Shown piece after piece: positions 11,557-22,214 of a stretch of 64,000 bases of DNA (positions are counted from its first letter, which is position 1; each line of letters starts with the position of its first letter). The stretch lies in the NCBI GenBank assembly GCA_047967505.1, contig CM106540.1; one strand, written 5' to 3'. Under the pieces are notes generated by a model, which saw only the letters and a list, made by a program, of their open reading frames with translations, had not been told where the DNA came from and ran no database searches. Both the position numbers and the translations under genes were made by a program. This stretch comes from Dipteris shenzhenensis. Its lineage: Eukaryota > Polypodiophyta > Polypodiopsida > Gleicheniales.

Positions 11557-12811
11557 ATGGCATCTGCATGGCAACGTGGAACGCAAGGTGCATACGCATC
11601 TCAAGATCCAAGCATGAGGGGAAAGCAAGCCATGAAGCACATGATGGACATGGCTGATGCTACCCTCCTCCCGACATGAAGAGATGAGGCACGTGCAATT
11701 GACAATGCAAGTGTATTTCATGACCCGAACGGTTGGAAATGGAACCACATCAACACAATGGTGACCAATGACGACATTGCAGTGGTATGGGAATGTGCCG
11801 ATTCAAAACATGGATGGTGGCCCATCAAGAATTGCTGCCACCCCACTCTGAGGGATAATGCATACTATATATACTACATGATCAAGTCTGATAAGCATCA
11901 TAGTGGGGTTGTGCCACTTTACTTTGCAAAGATGTTATATGCAAAGTTTTTGTTGGACATGCCTATGGATTTTGCTGACAAACCTAGGACATGGGGCAAA
12001 AAGCCACTGCAACCACAAGCCACCACTATTCCCATCATTGCAACACCTCCTACTAAGGTGGGAAGCCTGACTTTAGGTAAGTGAAGTACATGCCATTTTG
12101 TTACATGTCCATTGTTGTTGTTATTTCATATAGAGTGTACTCATTAGTCATATTGTGCACTTGTGTAGTTTTCGTGACAAGTCCTGAGTTATTTATGAAT
12201 GTGTGTGAAGTTGTAAAAGATGAAGGTGTAGAGGGCCCACATGCTAAGGGTTCACAAGCTATAACGCATGGTCCTGCGTGGCAAGATCTCACATTTTTGA
12301 GCATCATAGTGCATGATGCAATGATTATCAGCGGTTGACAAGCAAGAACAAGCGGCTGCAAGCTGAAGTCAGTTGCCTAAATGCTATTCTCCAATAGGCC
12401 AGCCAAAGGCAAGACCTCAAAAATACCTACGAGGAGCAATGCCACATCGTCGCTGCTCAACAAGCGCGAGATGCACAAGCCGCTCTCTAACACATTGAAG
12501 ATGGCGGCCGTGTTCACAGCTTGAGTCCAAATTTTGTTGGCTTGGTAGCCAGAAAACCATCCAACCTTCCATTGCGTATCACTTTTGTGGATGATGGGCC
12601 TTTATGTCCAATATGCCAAGATCTTTTTCATACGATGACTGGATATTATGCCCTATCATGTCATCATCGGTTTCACCTAGTTTGCCTGGCAAATACGTTG
12701 AAAGTCAGGAGTGCCTACCCAACTTGTAATGCTCCCCAAGCCAAGCAATTGTATGATATTCTTGGCATTAGAGCAACATTTTTAGCAGATCCTCGGTTGA
12801 GAACACTATGA
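11557..12811 (+). pseudogene. Coiled-coil/RING-finger gene (copy 1)
   Basis: A gene of unknown name. ATG at 11557 gives MASAWQRGTQ; the first exon carries FHDPNGWKWNHI and VPLYFAKMLYAKF and reaches a GTAAGT donor at 12076. After an intron, frames from 12328 read LTSKNKRLQAEVSCLN (coiled coil), then HIEDGG and FVGL, then a C-terminal RING: CPIC, CHHRFHLVC, and a final PTC before the stop at 12811. The penultimate metal ligand is Tyr (AYPTC), where copy 2 has Cys (TCAAC). At least three in-frame stops occur (TGA near 11678, TAG at 12397, TAA near 12488), so it is a pseudogene. RING proteins are usually ubiquitin ligases; that role for the ancestor is inference. Confidence 0.65.
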
Positions 12812-13156
12812 TCTAAATGCATTGGACTCCCTCGTGAAGACATATACCAATTTTGTTAATGGAGTAATGCGATGGCTTTTTATTTATTTTAAAATATTTA
12901 AGTAAATGTTCTGTGAGTGATGTGTTTTTTCAAATCCATTATCCTTAAGAATGTATTATGATTATCTTGAAATACTTAAGTAAATGGCATGCGAATTCTT
13001 TGTTGGGTTTACTTAAATCAATTTTGTTTAGAGGTATATTTCAATTGTTTTGAAATACTTAATTTGCAGACATGCGATTAATATGCTTGATTACTATTCA
13101 TATCTCTAGAATTAATACTAATTGTTTTTTTGCATACCTCTGCAATTTCGCTTGCC

Positions 13157-13321
13157 ATGATGGTCATACTGCTCTCCATCCTATCTACCTTGGTGTTGGT
13201 GGTGTTATTGTGCGGGTTATTCATCACTCTGCTGTGCACAGTTGCACACGATGCAATTGTTCATGTGGTCTGCAAAATTAGCAACAGGATATGGACCTTG
13301 CATGTGCCATCAATTTTTTGA
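13157..13321 (+). CDS. Small one-pass membrane ORF (copy 1)
   Basis: ATG at 13157 (an upstream in-frame ATG lies at 13130) opens a peptide of about 55 residues beginning MMVILLSILSTLVLVVLLCG. Residues 2-28 are almost all hydrophobic, a clear membrane-spanning or signal-anchor helix. They are followed by AHDAIVHVV and a short basic tail. A similar small ORF follows the RING gene of copy 2 at 22017, aligning over the hydrophobic part and the next dozen residues. No family is recognised. With so short a frame, coding status depends on that conserved position. Confidence 0.4.
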   Translation: MMVILLSILSTLVLVVLLCGLFITLLCTVAHDAIVHVVCKISNRIWTLHVPSIF

Positions 13322-13470
13322 TGCTCACAATTTTTGTCAAATGAGCTTCTTAGGATAATTTTTTGGCCACTTAATCTATAACTATAAATTTTGGAAGTTA
13401 AGCACATGTATATAGTTCGCCCAGTGATTGTGACTTAATGTAAACTATGATCAAACTCAATACTATGTAC

Positions 13471-13730
13471 AATAATATGATAATGATGCGTTATTATGTT
13501 TGTTGATGTGAAAATTTGCATGTTTGAAAATTATCATAGGCTAATTGTCATTGAAATTGTAACTATTTCACAAACACTTTGATATCGTGTCCAATGTGCA
13601 CTTTTATAATATGATGACAAGCCATTATTATGTTTGTTGATGTGAATTGTCATATTCAGTGACCATAAAATTATCATAGATTAGCTGTCATTGAAATTAT
13701 AAATCTTTCACAAACACTTTGATGGGGTTT
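13471..13730. repeat. Tandem duplication, period about 134 bp
   Basis: TTATTATGTTTGTTGATGTG at 13491 recurs at 13625, and GTCATTGAAATT...TTTCACAAACACTTTGAT recurs with the same spacing. It is a two-copy, AT-rich duplication between the membrane ORF and the hAT transposase remnant. Confidence 0.8.
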
Positions 13731-13844
13731 ATGCTCCCTCTACAAAGTGGGCTTGGAAAGATTTAGAATTTCATCAAGAGCTAGTCTTCCATCGCTCCAC
13801 AGCTACCATAAGAACCATTTTTTGCATATCAATTTAATTGCATA

Positions 13845-14660
13845 TCAAACAAATTTGAAGAAGCTTGTCTCAGGTGTTTTGTACCAATCCTCCAAGACTA
13901 AACCCAGATAATGGCACGACCATGGCGACGCCCAAATACGTTGATATTTGCAATTTATAATTTTCATAGCCTTTTGACAATTCTTGGCATTACTAGAAGT
14001 GATCAATTGAATAATCTTGTCAGGACCAATTTCTTGAATGCATCTACTTAACTGCTCTGCAATGAATTCTCCCATCTTAGCCTCATCGCTTGTATCAAAT
14101 GATTGTTGAAAAGCCTCCCTTTGAATGTCACAACCATGACGTTAATCAATGGTCACTTGCTAACATTCTTCCATCCATCTAATATGATGGTCCAAGTAGT
14201 CTTCTCAATGCCATCATAAACCACTTGTTGCATTTCCTCTTTCATCCTACTGTAGTAAGCATCCAACATGCTATTATGAATAGCATCGTTACTAGGCATT
14301 GTAAAACCTCGGCCAGCTTTAGCGATAGAGGGCATGGCTTTTTTCCAATGTGGGCTTTGCACCATGCTCAACGGATATCTCGTGCAACATATAGCTTCAA
14401 ACACATCTTGTTGTGCTTTCTCGATATGTTGTGCTTTGAAGGAAGCTTCAAGAGATTGTTGCAGCACATGTGCACGGGCATTTGAACGAGGCCCATTGCT
14501 CCATTGTCCTCTTTCCATCTGCACATTCAAGCATCTTGCCAATTGTGCAAGGGATCCAGCACCACTACTATGAGTAGTTGTACTTTGCAAACAACTTTCC
14601 ATAGTCACCGATTGCTCGGCCCGGGGTTTCAAGACCCATGGTTCTTTCTTCAATTATCAG
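13845..14660 (-). pseudogene. hAT transposase remnant with DUF659 (copy 1)
   Basis: On the minus strand from about 14653, a frame holds the N-terminal part of the DUF659 domain found in plant hAT-type transposases: YPLSMVQSPHWKKAM, RGFTMPSNDAIHNSMLDAYY, then ILDGWKNVSK, matching the family's SDGW motif with the leading Ser changed. After a stop and a frame break, 14075-13845 continues with MGEFIAEQL, DKIIQLITSSNAKNCQKA (family VTDNAxNY region) and SPWSCHYLGLVLEDW (family CxxHxLxLxLED). It stops at about 13850 and lacks the C-terminal dimerisation region. It parallels the longer copy at 24-25.4 kb and is inactive. Confidence 0.75.
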
Positions 14661-14689
14661 TTGAGACTGTTAATGTGCAACTATTTCAT

Positions 14690-14945
14690 CCACAATTGTG
14701 TCTATAGTGCCGATTATCTGACCACACCCAAGATGGTAATAGAGGTTTAAGTGGTATAATTGAATGAAGTGGTTTAAGTGATATAAGTGAAGGAAGTGGT
14801 TTAAGTGATATAATTGGATTAGGTGGATGGGGTGGTTTAAGTGTGCTACATGGTTTAAGTGGTTCATGTGGGCTACCTAGTTTAAATGGACTAAGTGGTA
14901 TAAGTGATTTAAGCGGTTTAGTTGGATTAGGTGGACTTGCAAAGT
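14690..14945. repeat. Short-unit array, TTTAAGTGG words
   Basis: About fifteen loosely repeated units of roughly 15 bp built on GGTTTAAGTGGTATAA. Translated frames here (rich in His/Leu/Pro) are artefacts of the repeat. The same word appears in inverted orientation in the array at 15540-15840. Confidence 0.85.
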
Positions 14946-15141
14946 TAATGCATAAATGTTGCAATATATTGGTGTGAATTAGTGCACATGATAGCTAGAT
15001 CAACCCTTGCGACTTGAAAATATAAACTTTTATTGCACATATTTGATCCCCTTTTTCTCGATGTTTCCTTGAAAGTATTTGCAAGTCACAAGGTTGGCTC
15101 TAGCTATTATGGATACCAAATCATCCACAATCTGAATAATT

Positions 15142-15488
15142 ACAACACAACAACATAACTTATAGCCGACAAGGTTATAGCTTTCAAGTACAAAATGAGA
15201 CAAGATAGATATGAGCATATGTGCTCTTCCATCACTTGACATATTCTCCCATACATCCCGTCACATACAACATACCATCTTACATATTTAGAGCTTCATC
15301 CACCGCTTCCATGTACAACACAACAACATAACTTGTAGCCAATAAGGTTCTAGCTTTCAAGTACAAAATGAGACGAGATGGATACGAGCATATGTGCTCT
15401 TCCATCGCTTGACATATTCTCCCATCTGTCCTCTCACATACAACATACCATCCTACATATTTAGAGCTTAATCCACTGCTTCCAAGTA
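15142..15488. repeat. Two-copy tandem duplication, period 173 bp
   Basis: ACAACACAACAACATAACTT at 15142 recurs at 15315. The two copies stay similar to about 15488, both containing GAGCATATGTGCTCTTCCAT. They lie between the two inverted short-unit arrays. Confidence 0.9.
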
Positions 15489-15489
15489 C

Positions 15490-15840
15490 AGATGACATTA
15501 TGCACTTAGTCCACATTAAGCTACATAAATCCACATTATGCACTTAAACCACGTAGCTCCACTTAGTCCACTTAATTCACATTAACTCACCTAACATTAC
15601 ATTAGCTCCACTTAGTCCACTTAATTCACATTAACTCACTTAACATTACATTAGCTCCACTAAGTCCACTTAATTCACATTAACTCAGTTAAAATTACAT
15701 TAGCTCCACTAGTCCACTTAATTTACATTAACTCAATTAAAATTACATTAGCTCCACTTACTTAGTCCACTTAAACCATTTAATCAATTTGTACCACTTA
15801 ATCCACATCAATCCACATTACGCACTTAATCTAGATCATT
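15490..15840. repeat. Tandem array, about 49-bp unit with CCACTTAA
   Basis: Four near-identical units of about 49 bp, each starting TTAGCTCCACTTAGTCCACT and ending near AACATTACA, run from about 15550 to 15750. Looser CCACTTAA words extend to 15840. The words are the reverse complement of those in the 14690-14945 array. Confidence 0.9.
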
Positions 15841-15886
15841 ATATTCAAAGAAGAGTATTACAAAGTTATGTATGAAGTTTACATAA

Positions 15887-16793
15887 TTATGCACTAGGTC
15901 CCACATCTGCCATTCCCTGAGTGCTTGGTCCTGCACCCTGCGAATCTATGTTGGTGAGGTCCTCAAAATCAAATGTGTCAATATCCTCAGCTGCATCTAA
16001 GTCTCCAAAAGTATGTATGTAGCATGCAAGCTCAACCTCCAAAGTGTGTACACTTGCTTGCAAGTTCTCGATCTCTTTGGCTTGAGATGCAAGATGAGCT
16101 TGTAACTCCTCAGTAGAGTCACACCTTGTTGACAGAGAGGTATGGTAGATGTTGCCAACAAGTCAACAAGATCACTATGTGCATGGGAAGTTAGCATGCA
16201 AGGACTTAGAGACATGGGCTCTCTATTCTCTATTCTTGCTTGTTTATGCTCTACAAGACATCCCTTTCTTATTCCTGACAAGTGATGCTTGTCGTTCCAA
16301 TCCACACGTCGATGCAAGATGTCACAGACATACACTTGCTGAATGAAAAACATGGGTATCTGTTGATTGTTGGGGATGCTCCCTTCCATCTCTATGAATC
16401 GCTAGAGAAGGACGTGAGCAAGGGTTTTGTGCTACAAGTCTAACAATTTGGTTGTGCATATTTATTTCTAGCATTTTTGGATCAAAGAAACAAGGTGTTT
16501 CTTATGAATTCTGATGGATAGAGCCTTTGTACTTGCCAAAGAGAGAGTGGGTCTCCTTGCATGGTGTTTTCATCCACTAGACCAATGGCAAAAATACCTT
16601 GCCTTCTCTTCCCAGCATCTCTCTTTAAGCCTGCATGATATATAGCTTGAGCCTCGGTGTGACTTAGTTGGTCCACTAAATCAGCCTCTTGATGCACAAA
16701 AGCGACTTCTAGACCCTCTTGAAGTGGAGGTTCCTTTGGTTGGGGAGGATCCTATCAGAGAATGCATTCTACATTCTCTCCCTCCGTGCTCAT
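15887..16793 (-). pseudogene. Degraded gene with coiled-coil C-terminus, unidentified
   Basis: ATG at 16793 (MSTEGENVE) is soon followed by a stop, but a frame then reads VHQEADLVDQLSHTEAQ, LKRDAGKRRQGIFAIGLVDE and on to 16482. A second part, after a gap that may be an intron, gives CDSTEELQAHLASQAKEIEN, a good heptad pattern, then an acidic tail DLDAAEDIDTFDFEDL and a stop at 15887. The composition looks like once-real coding sequence. The KRRQGIFAIG stretch weakly recalls the K/R-x-YGLG motif of CACTA accessory proteins (Transposase_24), but I would not name it on that. It lies beside the CCACTTAA array. Confidence 0.4.
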
Positions 16794-16799
16794 ACTTAA

Positions 16800-17240
16800 C
16801 CTAAAAAATGAGAACAAGATAGAATTATTTTATAACCATAAACAATATTAAACAATTATACAAACAATATTTAAACATTTATTATCACATCATTTATCAT
16901 ATCAAGAAATTGTACCATCATTTATTATTGCATAATTCACTTATACATATAATGTTTAAACATTAATTATCGAATCATTTATCATCTCATTTTAAATATA
17001 CAAACTTGAATAATGGAGTGGAGACTTGGATGATATACAAAAATATTAATGTTACAAGTATTCATGTTCAGTCATTCATATTACAAATTTTCCAAGGAAG
17101 ACTCAGTCATTTTCTAGACTAAGTCCTTGGTTTGGACTGAGCTGTATGCCACATCTAGGATCAATATAAAAATCCCACAAAAATCAGCAATGCTTGGACA
17201 TCTATTCGGTTGTGCTAACTTTCTTTTAGACCATAGAGAG
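16800..17240. other. No gene recognised (AT-rich)
   Basis: Very AT-rich sequence with several ATTTATCATATC/ATCATTTAT words and no supported gene. Confidence 0.6.
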
Positions 17241-17244
17241 TACG

Positions 17245-17995
17245 ATGAAGGCAATAAACAAGATGGTCTTGACTAGGAATATAAACCCTTCTGGTTGTTC
17301 CATATAAATCTCCTCTTTAAGATCTCTATTAAGAAAAGTAGTTTTTACATCCATTTGATGAATCTCAAAATCAAATTGAGTAGCAAAAATCAAGAGTACC
17401 CAAATGCTTATACTACGAACAACATGTGAAAATGTATCATGATAATCAACTCCTACAATTTATGAATAACCTTTTGAAACTAGATGATCTTTAAACTTGT
17501 CAAAGGGACCATCAACTTTGGTTTTGGTTTTATAAACCCACTTACATTTGATAGGAGTACGACCAGGAGGTAGTTCAGTAAGAACCCATGTACCTTTAGA
17601 GATTAAAGAATCATATTCCGCTTCCATAGCCTCTTACCATTGAACCTTTTCCACAGAAGAGATAGATTCCATATAAGTAGTAGGGTCTTCATGTGCAAAC
17701 ATTACATGATCAATGATGTCAAAGTCATCAACATAATTATGAGGAGAACCATGTTCAAAATGAATAAGCGAATCAACATAAATATCATCACTATCATCAG
17801 AAGCCTGTGTGTGTGTAGGATGCAAATCAAGGTTGTCAACACATTGCTCTGCAAATGGAGTAGTAGGGATGCCATCAGATGAAGGAGTAGTAATGACATC
17901 AGAAGTAGAATCATTATCAAATAGAAAATGAAAAATAGTAAGCAAGGACTTAGTATCCTATGCATCCTCAGTAGACCATGTATCTCCCATTCTTG
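17245..17995 (-). pseudogene. Ty1/copia reverse transcriptase fragment
   Basis: The minus strand reads as the start of a copia RT: WVLTELPPGRTPIKCKWVYK (the conserved TPIKCKWVYK block), then VDYHDTFSHVV, then QMDVKTTFLNRDLKEEIYME and QPEGF. One or two stops break it. Upstream, 17640-17945 encodes an acidic Ser/Asp/His-rich linker typical of the variable region between integrase and RT. The rest of RT and RNase H is missing. Confidence 0.8.
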
Positions 17996-18104
17996 GATTT
18001 TTTAAGTATGTTTTTTTGAGGTTTTTTTGGAGAAAAAAACGTGTTTTCCGAATTAAAAAAGACTGTGGATGTTCAAAATGCAAAAAACACATTTTTTACA
18101 ACCG

Positions 18105-18425
18105 GTCAATGTGCATCAGTTGATCGGCTATATAATGACTAGTAAATCCCAACATCGACCGGTATTTTCTTGAAAATACCTACTAGTTTTTGGGATTTAT
18201 TGGTAGGTGAAAATAAACCGGTTGGTGAATCACCACACCAACCGGTATACAACAAACCGGATGGTGAATCACCACACCGACCAGTATACTCAAGAAAATA
18301 TCGATCGGTGTAGTGTGACACCGATCGGTGTGCATGGACCGAATGCATTACATGCATGCATTGGCCACAAAAATTGACCGATGTGTGGACATACCGGTTG
18401 GTATGTCGAATTGGATTCTATAAAA
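18105..18425. repeat. ACCGGT/GATCGGT palindrome cluster before a TATA-like site
   Basis: The motif ACCGGT with flanking GGTGAATCACCAC occurs repeatedly and in inverted pairs. Two tandem units of about 40 bp (from about 18215 and 18255) each form a near-palindrome, and CGATCGGTGTAGTGTGACACCGATCG is a further symmetric block near 18301. TATAAAA follows at about 18420. The layout suggests a promoter or transposon end with paired protein-binding sites. No gene directly downstream can be assigned to it. Confidence 0.55.
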
Positions 18426-18429
18426 TCCC

Positions 18430-19185
18430 CCCTTCGATTCTATAGTTCACCGAAATTCACTGGAATTTTATGCAGTTTTTCGCATCTTTGCTATTTTCCA
18501 CTCTCCTACAAGCTTTGGTAATATTCTAACCTTGCTATTGTTCTCAGTTAGGGTTGGGGATGGCTTTCTTCAGCTGATTGGATTCACCTCGCCTTACTTG
18601 AGAGAAAAGAGAGAGAAATATGTCATATGATTGTGCTTTCTTGCTCCTATGTGTGTGATTGCATGATGTGTTTCACTCGGGAACGGATGATGACTCGCAT
18701 TGGTCAGTTGGATTCATCTCGGCTGACTGGATTCATCTCGATGATGACCTTCCCAACAAGCTCAAGATGTGTGATCACACAATGTTGATCTAGATCATCC
18801 TGGGTCATTACATTGTGATTACTGTTATATGTTTTCTTGTTTGTCTTTTATAGCCTATCCTTCTTTAATAGCCTGATAGGATTTGTTGGAGTAATTTGTA
18901 TGAGGCGCACTATTGCTTTTAGGGTCCACATTATAATTATCTATTAAAAATTCATGTTAGCATGTGTGTAGATCTCAATTTTATTTCTTGATTTTTTCCC
19001 ATTATTTTTTGTAATGACTGTTGAGTGTTAACGTAATGCATTATGATTGGACCTAGATGTCTCAATTACTTACATCATATTCGTTGGTTTTTGCATGTAC
19101 ACGTTGTGACTCATCGTGGTAGTAGAACCTCATGAGTTCTTATGTAATGATTATTGTGTGAATTAGATCAATACCTCTACCTTTC
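18430..19185. other. No gene recognised
   Basis: T-rich sequence with a short repeat of GGATTCATCTCGGCTGA-type words near 18705-18745. It could be the 5' part of a transcript driven by the TATA-like site at 18420, but no coding frame is supported. Confidence 0.45.
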
Positions 19186-19189
19186 TCAT

Positions 19190-20458
19190 GGCAGCCACCC
19201 CTTCAAAGAGAGAGAGACACTTGGAGAATTGAGTTGCAACAACTTGTCCATAGGGTGTGCATTCAACATATTATAACATTGAGTGAGGAGCAAATAAGAG
19301 ACATTCCGCATACAAAGTCTAAGCTGTGGATGAAATGCATCAGTGCATTCTTGCTCAATTTGATTGTAGCTGGACGAGGCATGGAGAGGTGGAGCGAACA
19401 AAGGAGAAAGAGGCTGTACTAAGTTTCCTACCTAGAGTGCTAGGTGATATAGTTGCACAATGTGAAATGCTAAAGCATTCAGAGCCCTTGATAGATGCAG
19501 CAAGGTCGAAGTTGGATAGGTGGCTCCTAGAATGAAAGGAATCCCACACTGCCATTCATAGGAAAAATCGAAAGGAAAATGATGCAGCCAGTAGACTATC
19601 AAATGTCACCATACAATATTATACGAAAATGCAAGTGGCTCATTAAAAAAAAAGACACGAGAAGTCAAGACGGCAAGGCACAAATAGACTAATTGTGCAC
19701 CAAGTTTGTTGACATGTTCTCTACAACAGTACACTTCCCACTAGTTGCATTGACAATTCTTAAGGAATTAGGCAAGGGGTTGGAAGGAAGAGTGTACCGG
19801 GTTAAGATAGAGGGTGTGCCAGGTTTCAAGCCAACCCTATCTTATGCTGGCAAGAAGTTGAGGCACGATATTGCACATGCACATAGATTGTTGAAGACAG
19901 AGCTGGCAATGACTATAATACATAGGGTCGTGTACTATCGTGCAATTGGTTACACATGCATTAGCGATCTTTGGTTAATCAATCCATACTTCAATGGAGG
20001 TAGTATTCATGACATGCTCATGAGCCTACCTTCCATGTATCATGATTATCCGAACTAGGCAAGGCAAGGTGACCCCCACGTGCAATCCCACAATGCGTGG
20101 CATGATACACGGAGTCAAATGCAAGCATGCCTATTCTATAAGAACACTCTTGGCATTTGTGCAACTATTCCTAGTGCAATGAATGCAGTGCATGAGAGGG
20201 GGTTCAGACACACTAATTTGAATGCCGGAAACTATGTGCTGGATCACACCAGATGGAAAATCTGTGTAGGTGAGCATTATTGATTGGGGAAGGTATCTCC
20301 ATAGAACTGAGAGCAAGCCTGAGCAGGTTCAGGCGCATGCTCCAAAGTTAAGATTCCTTGGTTTGCACCAGAGCTTTACATAAGAAATGAAGCTTTTCCT
20401 GAATTAAATGGCGCATGGTCAGACATGTCAGATTGCTATGTTGGAAGCAAATGTGTTT
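19190..20458 (+). pseudogene. Protein-kinase-like gene, longer copy (copy 2)
   Basis: The first third (19190-19690) encodes an unrecognised domain (LWMKCISAFL, then AARSKLDRWLLE in another frame). From 19693 the kinase fold is clear: Gly loop ELGKGLEGRVYRV, a possible VAIK equivalent SYAGKKL, hinge-region INPYFNGGSIHDML, and a catalytic loop region GFRHTNLNAGNYVLD. The usual H-R-D is H-T-N here (20209-20217), so the catalytic Asp is missing, although the loop Asn remains. DFG appears as DWG (20282-20290) after a one-base frameshift, and APE as PWFAPELY (20365-20373) after another. It is a pseudogene, and its ancestor may already have been a pseudokinase. It lies 74 bp before the RING gene, as in copy 1. 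Confidence 0.65.
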
Positions 20459-20531
20459 GAATGTATGTATGTATCATGTCCTGAACTCATATATTTGCTA
20501 TATGTTTAGGGTTTAGCACTTCACCAAAACA

Positions 20532-21770
20532 ATGGCATCATCATCAAGAACACCCTCTCGACCATCGACACAGGCCGAGTACAAAGCCCAAGACAAATGC
20601 ACTCGTGATAGTCAAGCGATGCAATTCATGATGGATGTGGCTGACACTACTGCGCATCTATCACTAAAAGAGCAAACAAAGGCCATTACCCAAGCCATTA
20701 TTTTCCACAACCCTAATGGCATGAAGTATGTGGCTATACATCTCCTCATCTCGAATGATGATTTAGAGACCATATGGGATTGTAGAAAAATGCTCCTAAA
20801 CATGGGCGATGGTCCCCTCGGTGTTATAATGAACCCATGAAAGAGAATGCACAATGCATCTGGGAGATGATTATTGTTAGGAAATTTTGCTAAGAAATTC
20901 CCAAATACTTTGCAAAGATGCTATATGCAAAGTTTGTGCTTAGGCGTGAAGTGGAATTTTCCTCAAACACTTGAGCATGTGAGGATCCATGTATGCCAAG
21001 CGGTGCCAGACCCGTGGTAGTCGAACCTCCACAAAGCGTTGGCAGTCCAGTCTCACGTGAATATAATATTTAAATATGTCGATCATTTATTTTTGGGCTT
21101 TTTTGAAGAATTCCAACCCAACATCAATTGATAAGTTTGTATGTGACTTTATTGAATGTGTAGCCTCTGTCATGAGTTTAGATCTCTATATGAATGTTGA
21201 AGAGGGAGCTAGACAGGAACCATGTGTCGAGCAAGATGTCATGTTTACGACTACCACTTTACAAGATGCAACAATAGAGCATCGATGAGTGTTGCAAGAA
21301 CTTGAGCAGGTGAGAAGTGGCAGTGAAAGATTGCATGCACTATTATCCCAAACCAGTCAGCGGCTTGATATCGACAATGCATATGCAGAGATGTGCATAA
21401 TAGCAAGCAATTATTCTCAACAAGCACATGATGAACAAGCCGCCTTGCAACATATTGAAGATGGGGGTGTAGTCTCTGCAATCAGTCGTGATTTTGTTGG
21501 CCTCACCATGTGCAAACCGTCCACGATACCTAGAACATTACAATACATCGTGGACAGGCCATGTTGTCCAATTTGCCAAGATCGTTTTGACAGGCCACAT
21601 ATTATTATGCCCTCCATTGTAATGATTGCTTTCACCTTGTCTGTTTGGTGAATACCTTAAAGGTGAGAAGTACATGTGCGGCATGCAACGCTCTTGTGGC
21701 ACATGAGTTGTATGACATGCTCGGCATCAGCGCAACATACTCTCTCGATCCAAGGCTACGTTCAATTTAA
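20532..21770 (+). pseudogene. Coiled-coil/RING-finger gene (copy 2)
   Basis: Paralogue of the gene at 11557. ATG at 20532 opens MASSSRTPSRPS, then FHNPNGMKYVAIHLLISND and IWDC; a frameshifted stretch near 20908 gives KYFAKMLYAKF, shared with copy 1. From 21289 a coiled-coil-like segment (ELEQVRSGSERLHALLSQ) leads to AALQHIEDGG, FVGL and a RING starting CCPICQDRFDRP. A frameshift near 21600 follows, after which CNDCFHLVC and STCAACNA complete the eight ligands before TAA at 21768-21770. The last pair (C-x2-C) is intact here, unlike copy 1. At least two stops and two frameshifts make it a pseudogene. The N-terminal domain is not one I can name. Confidence 0.65.
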
Positions 21771-22016
21771 ATGCTAAGGAGAGGAAGATTTTTGTATACA
21801 AATGTATTTATAATATAAATTAATTTTTGGGCATGTACTGTTATCTATTTGCAATAAATGTTTTGAAGGTTTGTTTCAAAGGTGTATTGAATTAATATTC
21901 CTGCTACAATGATGTATTCTCAATTCTACATAAATTTGTTTACGATGATAATTGAAATGTATCTTATTCTCATAAGTGTAATACTTTGTTTTAGTAGTCG
22001 ATGATCTCCATCATCC

Positions 22017-22208
22017 ATGGCAATCATCCTCACCATACTGATGCTTACCACTAGCATGGTGCTTGGGATAATTATTGTTTGTGGTGGTTGTTTTATCATG
22101 CTATATCACCATGGGCTGCATATTCTACTTGGGCTTAGGGAACCCATGTACCAACTGCCGTTGTCGCACGAGTTGGCTAGAGAACATTTTTTGGTTCATT
22201 TATTTTGA
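22017..22208 (+). CDS. Small one-pass membrane ORF (copy 2)
   Basis: A 63-residue frame beginning MAIILTILMLTTSMVLGIII, hydrophobic over residues 2-29, followed by YHHGLHILLG and a short polar tail ending at TGA. It sits about 250 bp after the RING gene, as does the similar ORF of copy 1. Alignment of the two hydrophobic parts and the following His/Leu stretch supports common origin, although membrane helices can look alike by chance. Function unknown. Confidence 0.4.
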   Translation: MAIILTILMLTTSMVLGIIIVCGGCFIMLYHHGLHILLGLREPMYQLPLSHELAREHFLVHLF

Positions 22209-22214
22209 TCCTCA

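Noticed and set aside
13072-13281. Plus-strand frame rich in His/Cys overlapping the small membrane ORF
   Set aside because: It has no equivalent in copy 2, whereas the membrane ORF frame does.
14670-14964. His/Leu/Asn-rich minus-strand frames
   Set aside because: They are translations of the short-unit TTTAAGTGG array.
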